From JBOFIQ01 sp051654905 (GTDB lineage: Bacteria > Actinomycetota > Actinomycetes > Propionibacteriales > Propionibacteriaceae): 64,000 nt of DNA. Each line of letters opens with the position of its first letter. The first letter of the stretch is position 1. The translations under genes were made by a program, and so were the position numbers. Positions 61,880 to 64,000 of the stretch are shown here, in pieces. Location: NCBI GenBank assembly GCA_051654905.1, contig JBOFYY010000110.1, positions 1 through 64,000 on the forward strand, given 5' to 3'. A model generated the notes under the pieces. It saw only the letters and a program-made list of their open reading frames with translations, had not been told where the DNA came from and made no database searches.

Positions 61880-62572
61880 ATGGCGAACCGGAGACAGCGT
61901 CAAGGTGGCGGGGGACGGAAACCTCGCCGCCTTTGGCTACCGATAGCAGTGGTATTTGTAGTTTTGATGCTGCTAGCTTTAGCTCCGACGATTTGGGCTT
62001 GGACAGTAGCGCGACCACATGAATACTCGGTAGAAACTGTGTCCGAACAGCGGGTTGCATTAGTACTAGGTGCCTCCGTGAAAGCCGACGGTAATCCGTC
62101 AGATTTTCTTGCAGGCAGGCTCGCTGTAGCACAGCAGCTTTACCAAGCAGGAAAAGTTCGCGCAATTTTAGTTAGTGGCGACAATGGCAGTAAAGGCTAT
62201 GACGAACCTACTGCCATGAAGAACTGGCTGGTTACCCATGGCGTACCTGCTGAACATATTGTGACGGATTTTGCTGGTTTCGATACTTATGATTCGTGTG
62301 TGAGAGCCGTCAAAATATTTGATGCTCACGATGCCATTGTTGTGACTCAGAGCTATCACTTACATCGAGCATTAGCGACGTGCCGTAGCGTCGGTTTGAC
62401 GGCGGTCGGCGTCGGAGATAGTTCAGTTAAAAACGGTAACGAAACATGGCAGCGGGGAGTCGTACGCGAACTGGGTGCGGTATGGAAAACCTGGTGGGAT
62501 GTGGGAACTCATCGGGAACCTACCCTTGGCGAACCCGAGGATGGGATCGCCAAGGCGTTAGGCGAAAAGTAA
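61880..62572 (+). CDS. DUF218 (SanA/YdcF-like) membrane protein
   Basis: A 230-residue protein with a basic N terminus, one membrane segment (about 19-41) and a DUF218 domain (about 55-215): RVALVLGASVKADGNPSDFL, LVSGDNGSKGYDEPTAMKNW and VVTQSYHLHRAL are typical. SanA of enteric bacteria affects vancomycin sensitivity and envelope permeability. The start codon directly follows the pgi stop, so both are one transcript. The exact reaction is unknown. Confidence 0.85.
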   Translation: MANRRQRQGGGGRKPRRLWLPIAVVFVVLMLLALAPTIWAWTVARPHEYSVETVSEQRVALVLGASVKADGNPSDFLAGRLAVAQQLYQAGKVRAILVSGDNGSKGYDEPTAMKNWLVTHGVPAEHIVTDFAGFDTYDSCVRAVKIFDAHDAIVVTQSYHLHRALATCRSVGLTAVGVGDSSVKNGNETWQRGVVRELGAVWKTWWDVGTHREPTLGEPEDGIAKALGEK

Positions 62573-62575
62573 GTC

Positions 62576-63400
62576 TTAAAAATCGGCTAAAGCAGGATCT
62601 GGGCCGATGCGGTTACCTTCATCAAGGGTATCGATCAGAGCTAGATCTTCAGTCGATAGTTTGACCTCGAGAGCCCCAAAGTTTTCTTCAATGCGGGCGG
62701 GGGTAACCGACTTGGGGAACACAATTATTTCGTGCGACAGATGCCAAGCGAGAATCACCTGAGCAGGGGTGATGTTGTGTCGCTGCGCAATGTCGATGAT
62801 GGTGGGGTTCGCTAATTCTTTAGCTTGCCCTAGCGGACTCCATGCTTGGGTATGAATCCCTAGTTCAGCATGTTTGGCACGCAACTGGGTTTGCGCAAAA
62901 GTTGGGTGTAATTCGATTTGGTTTACAGCAGGAATAACATCTGAATGCGTAGTTAAGCGTGTTAAGTCTTCTACAGTGAAGTTTGAGACACCGATAGAAC
63001 GCACTAAACCTTGGTCGCGGAGGGTGATAAGGCTTTCCCAGGCTTCAAGGTAACGCGATCCATTGATAGGCGATGGCCAATGGATCAGGTAGAGATCAAC
63101 GTAGTCTGTTCCGAGCCGGGATAGGGACTCTTTACAGGCTGCGACTGCGTCTTGATGGCGGTCGTTCCAAAGCTTAGTGGTTAAAAAGATGTCTTCACGC
63201 TTTATTTTGGACTCGCGGATTGCTTGTCCGACGCCTTCTTCGTTCTTGTAGATAGCCGCAGTATCGATGTGGCGGTATCCCACGTTTAGGCCATATTTTA
63301 GTGATGAGATGACATCTTCAGGGTTGACTTGCCATACTCCCATACCAAGCTGAGGTATTGCGTGACTGTCGTTGAGTTGGAGCGTAGGAGAAGTTGTCAT
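62576..63400 (-). CDS. aldo/keto reductase
   Basis: A 274-residue NADPH-dependent reductase with a TIM-barrel fold. Motifs: GYRHIDTAAIYKNEEGVGQA with the catalytic Asp and Tyr, LTTKLWNDRH with the catalytic Lys, DLYLIHWPSP with His, and VFPKSVTPARIEENF for the cofactor phosphate site. It resembles 2,5-diketo-D-gluconic acid reductases. The substrate is unknown. A family A palindrome lies 20 bp upstream of its start, between it and the divergent argS. Confidence 0.9.
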   Translation of the reverse strand: MTTSPTLQLNDSHAIPQLGMGVWQVNPEDVISSLKYGLNVGYRHIDTAAIYKNEEGVGQAIRESKIKREDIFLTTKLWNDRHQDAVAACKESLSRLGTDYVDLYLIHWPSPINGSRYLEAWESLITLRDQGLVRSIGVSNFTVEDLTRLTTHSDVIPAVNQIELHPTFAQTQLRAKHAELGIHTQAWSPLGQAKELANPTIIDIAQRHNITPAQVILAWHLSHEIIVFPKSVTPARIEENFGALEVKLSTEDLALIDTLDEGNRIGPDPALADF

Positions 63401-63419
63401 AGGTACACCTTATGAGTTC

Positions 63420-63496
63420 TCTGCCTCAGATTGCCACAGATTCAAAAAAGAGCTTAAAAAAGCTCGATATTTCGATCCTTGGCAATCTGTGGCAGA
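63420..63496. repeat. family A palindromic repeat, copy 5 (77 bp)
   Basis: Arms TCTGCCTCAGATTGCCACAG and CTTGGCAATCTGTGGCAGA lie between the divergent aldo/keto reductase and argS genes. The arm changes are partly compensatory: the outer CTCAG/CTGTGG positions differ from the consensus, but the inner arms still pair. Confidence 0.9.
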
Positions 63497-63538
63497 AATG
63501 GACTGGGATGTGTGAAGAAACAGTGAAAGAATAGGGCT

Positions 63539-64000
63539 ATGACGTCTCTTCCGCAGCAGATCAATGACCGTCTCGCGCAGGCAGCAGGAGCCGATCCTGA
63601 GCTACGTGGTGCTACCAAACCAGAATTTGGGCATTTTCAATCCTCGGTGGCAATGAGGTTAGCGAAGCAACAAGGAAAGAATCCTCGCGAGGTAGCGGCA
63701 CAGATTGTGGCGGATGCTAATCTCGACGATCTGTGTGAGCCGCTAGAAATTGCTGGACCGGGATTTATTAATATTCGTCTGAAACCACAGGTTTTAGCGG
63801 CAGCAGCGACAGCGGTTCTAAATGATCCGGCATGTGGAATCTCCCTAACTTCAACACCTCAGCGGGTTGTGATCGACTATTCGGCGCCTAACGTTGCTAA
63901 GCAAATGCACGTGGGACATCTGCGGACCACCATCATTGGAGATTGCTTTAACCGAGTGCTCACTGCCAAAGGACACACAGTTATTCCCCAAAATCATTTA
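63539..64000 (+). CDS. argS: arginyl-tRNA synthetase, N-terminal part
   Basis: The first 154 codons of argS; the gene runs off the right edge. The N-terminal domain specific to arginyl-tRNA synthetase is visible (PEFGHFQSSVAMRLAKQQGK, then LEIAGPGFINIRL), followed by the catalytic class I signature in YSAPNVAKQMHVGHLRTT, with HVGH in place of HIGH, as usual for this enzyme. ATG 63539 is the only suitable start and lies 42 bp after a family A palindrome. Confidence 0.93.
   Translation, partial: MTSLPQQINDRLAQAAGADPELRGATKPEFGHFQSSVAMRLAKQQGKNPREVAAQIVADANLDDLCEPLEIAGPGFINIRLKPQVLAAAATAVLNDPACGISLTSTPQRVVIDYSAPNVAKQMHVGHLRTTIIGDCFNRVLTAKGHTVIPQNHL

Noticed and set aside
30583..63496. CRISPR array
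   Set aside because: The repeats are widely separated, each is a full palindrome, and there are no regular spacers or cas genes.

Overview
The window looks like a piece of the chromosome of a medium-GC actinobacterium. It holds the actinobacterial growth and division block crgA, a DUF881 gene, pknB, pbpA, ftsW/rodA, pstP, fhaB and fhaA beside a tRNA-Leu. It also has a DUF348/G5 cell-wall lysozyme-like protein, a CmtR-type metal sensor, lysS and cydABDC. Base composition is visibly lower in GC than Streptomyces or Mycobacterium. An Actinomycetaceae-like host is my best guess, but it is an inference and I cannot name a species. I found no rRNA, prophage, insertion sequence or CRISPR array.

Layout. 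1-8.9 kb: the last codons of an oddly coded gene, a DEAD/DEAH-like helicase, a CmtR-type repressor with a CDF metal exporter, a MenE-like ligase facing left, and a five-gene MoxR/DUF58/DUF4129 operon. 9-16.7 kb: two small uncharacterised genes, a two-component system with an ABC exporter, a ketopantoate reductase-like gene and dnaB facing left. 16.8-17.1 kb: a gene-free stretch with a dense cluster of DnaA boxes. 17.2-21 kb: copZ-copA and a secreted G5/transglycosylase protein. 21-29.5 kb, minus strand: an AT-rich MalT/LuxR-type regulator and cydABDC. 29.7-30.6 kb: a DUF559 nuclease-like gene between two copies of a palindromic repeat. 30.7-36 kb: a lactate operon (lldR, lldP, lutABC). 36-40.4 kb: a TetR gene with two ABC half-exporters. 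40.6-42.9 kb: a HAD-like gene with a broken active site, then lysS. 42.9-51.7 kb: the Ser/Thr kinase, division and FHA block and tRNA-Leu(CAG). 51.7-64 kb: envelope genes (M23 and M15 peptidases, DsbA-like, Ig-like anchored protein), a DHA2 efflux pump, a very small C-ending-codon ORF, pgi, a DUF218 protein, an aldo/keto reductase and the start of argS.

How the genes work together. The lactate operon oxidises lactate and feeds electrons toward menaquinone. CydAB can reoxidise menaquinol, and CydDC is needed to assemble CydAB. PknB, PstP and the two FHA proteins form a phosphorylation circuit around the wall synthases PbpA and FtsW/RodA. The M23, M15 and G5/transglycosylase proteins probably remodel the wall outside, where the DsbA-like protein would handle disulfides.

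Most unusual content. Two families of intergenic inverted repeats are scattered through the window. Family A has five copies of 77-78 bp, each a single large palindrome. Family B has three copies of about 83 bp, each a tandem pair of small hairpins. Other points of interest are the DnaA-box cluster upstream of dnaB, a perfect operator-like palindrome surrounding the start codons of the metal sensor, a pseudo-HAD protein, and a 40-residue ORF with the codon choice of a highly expressed gene.
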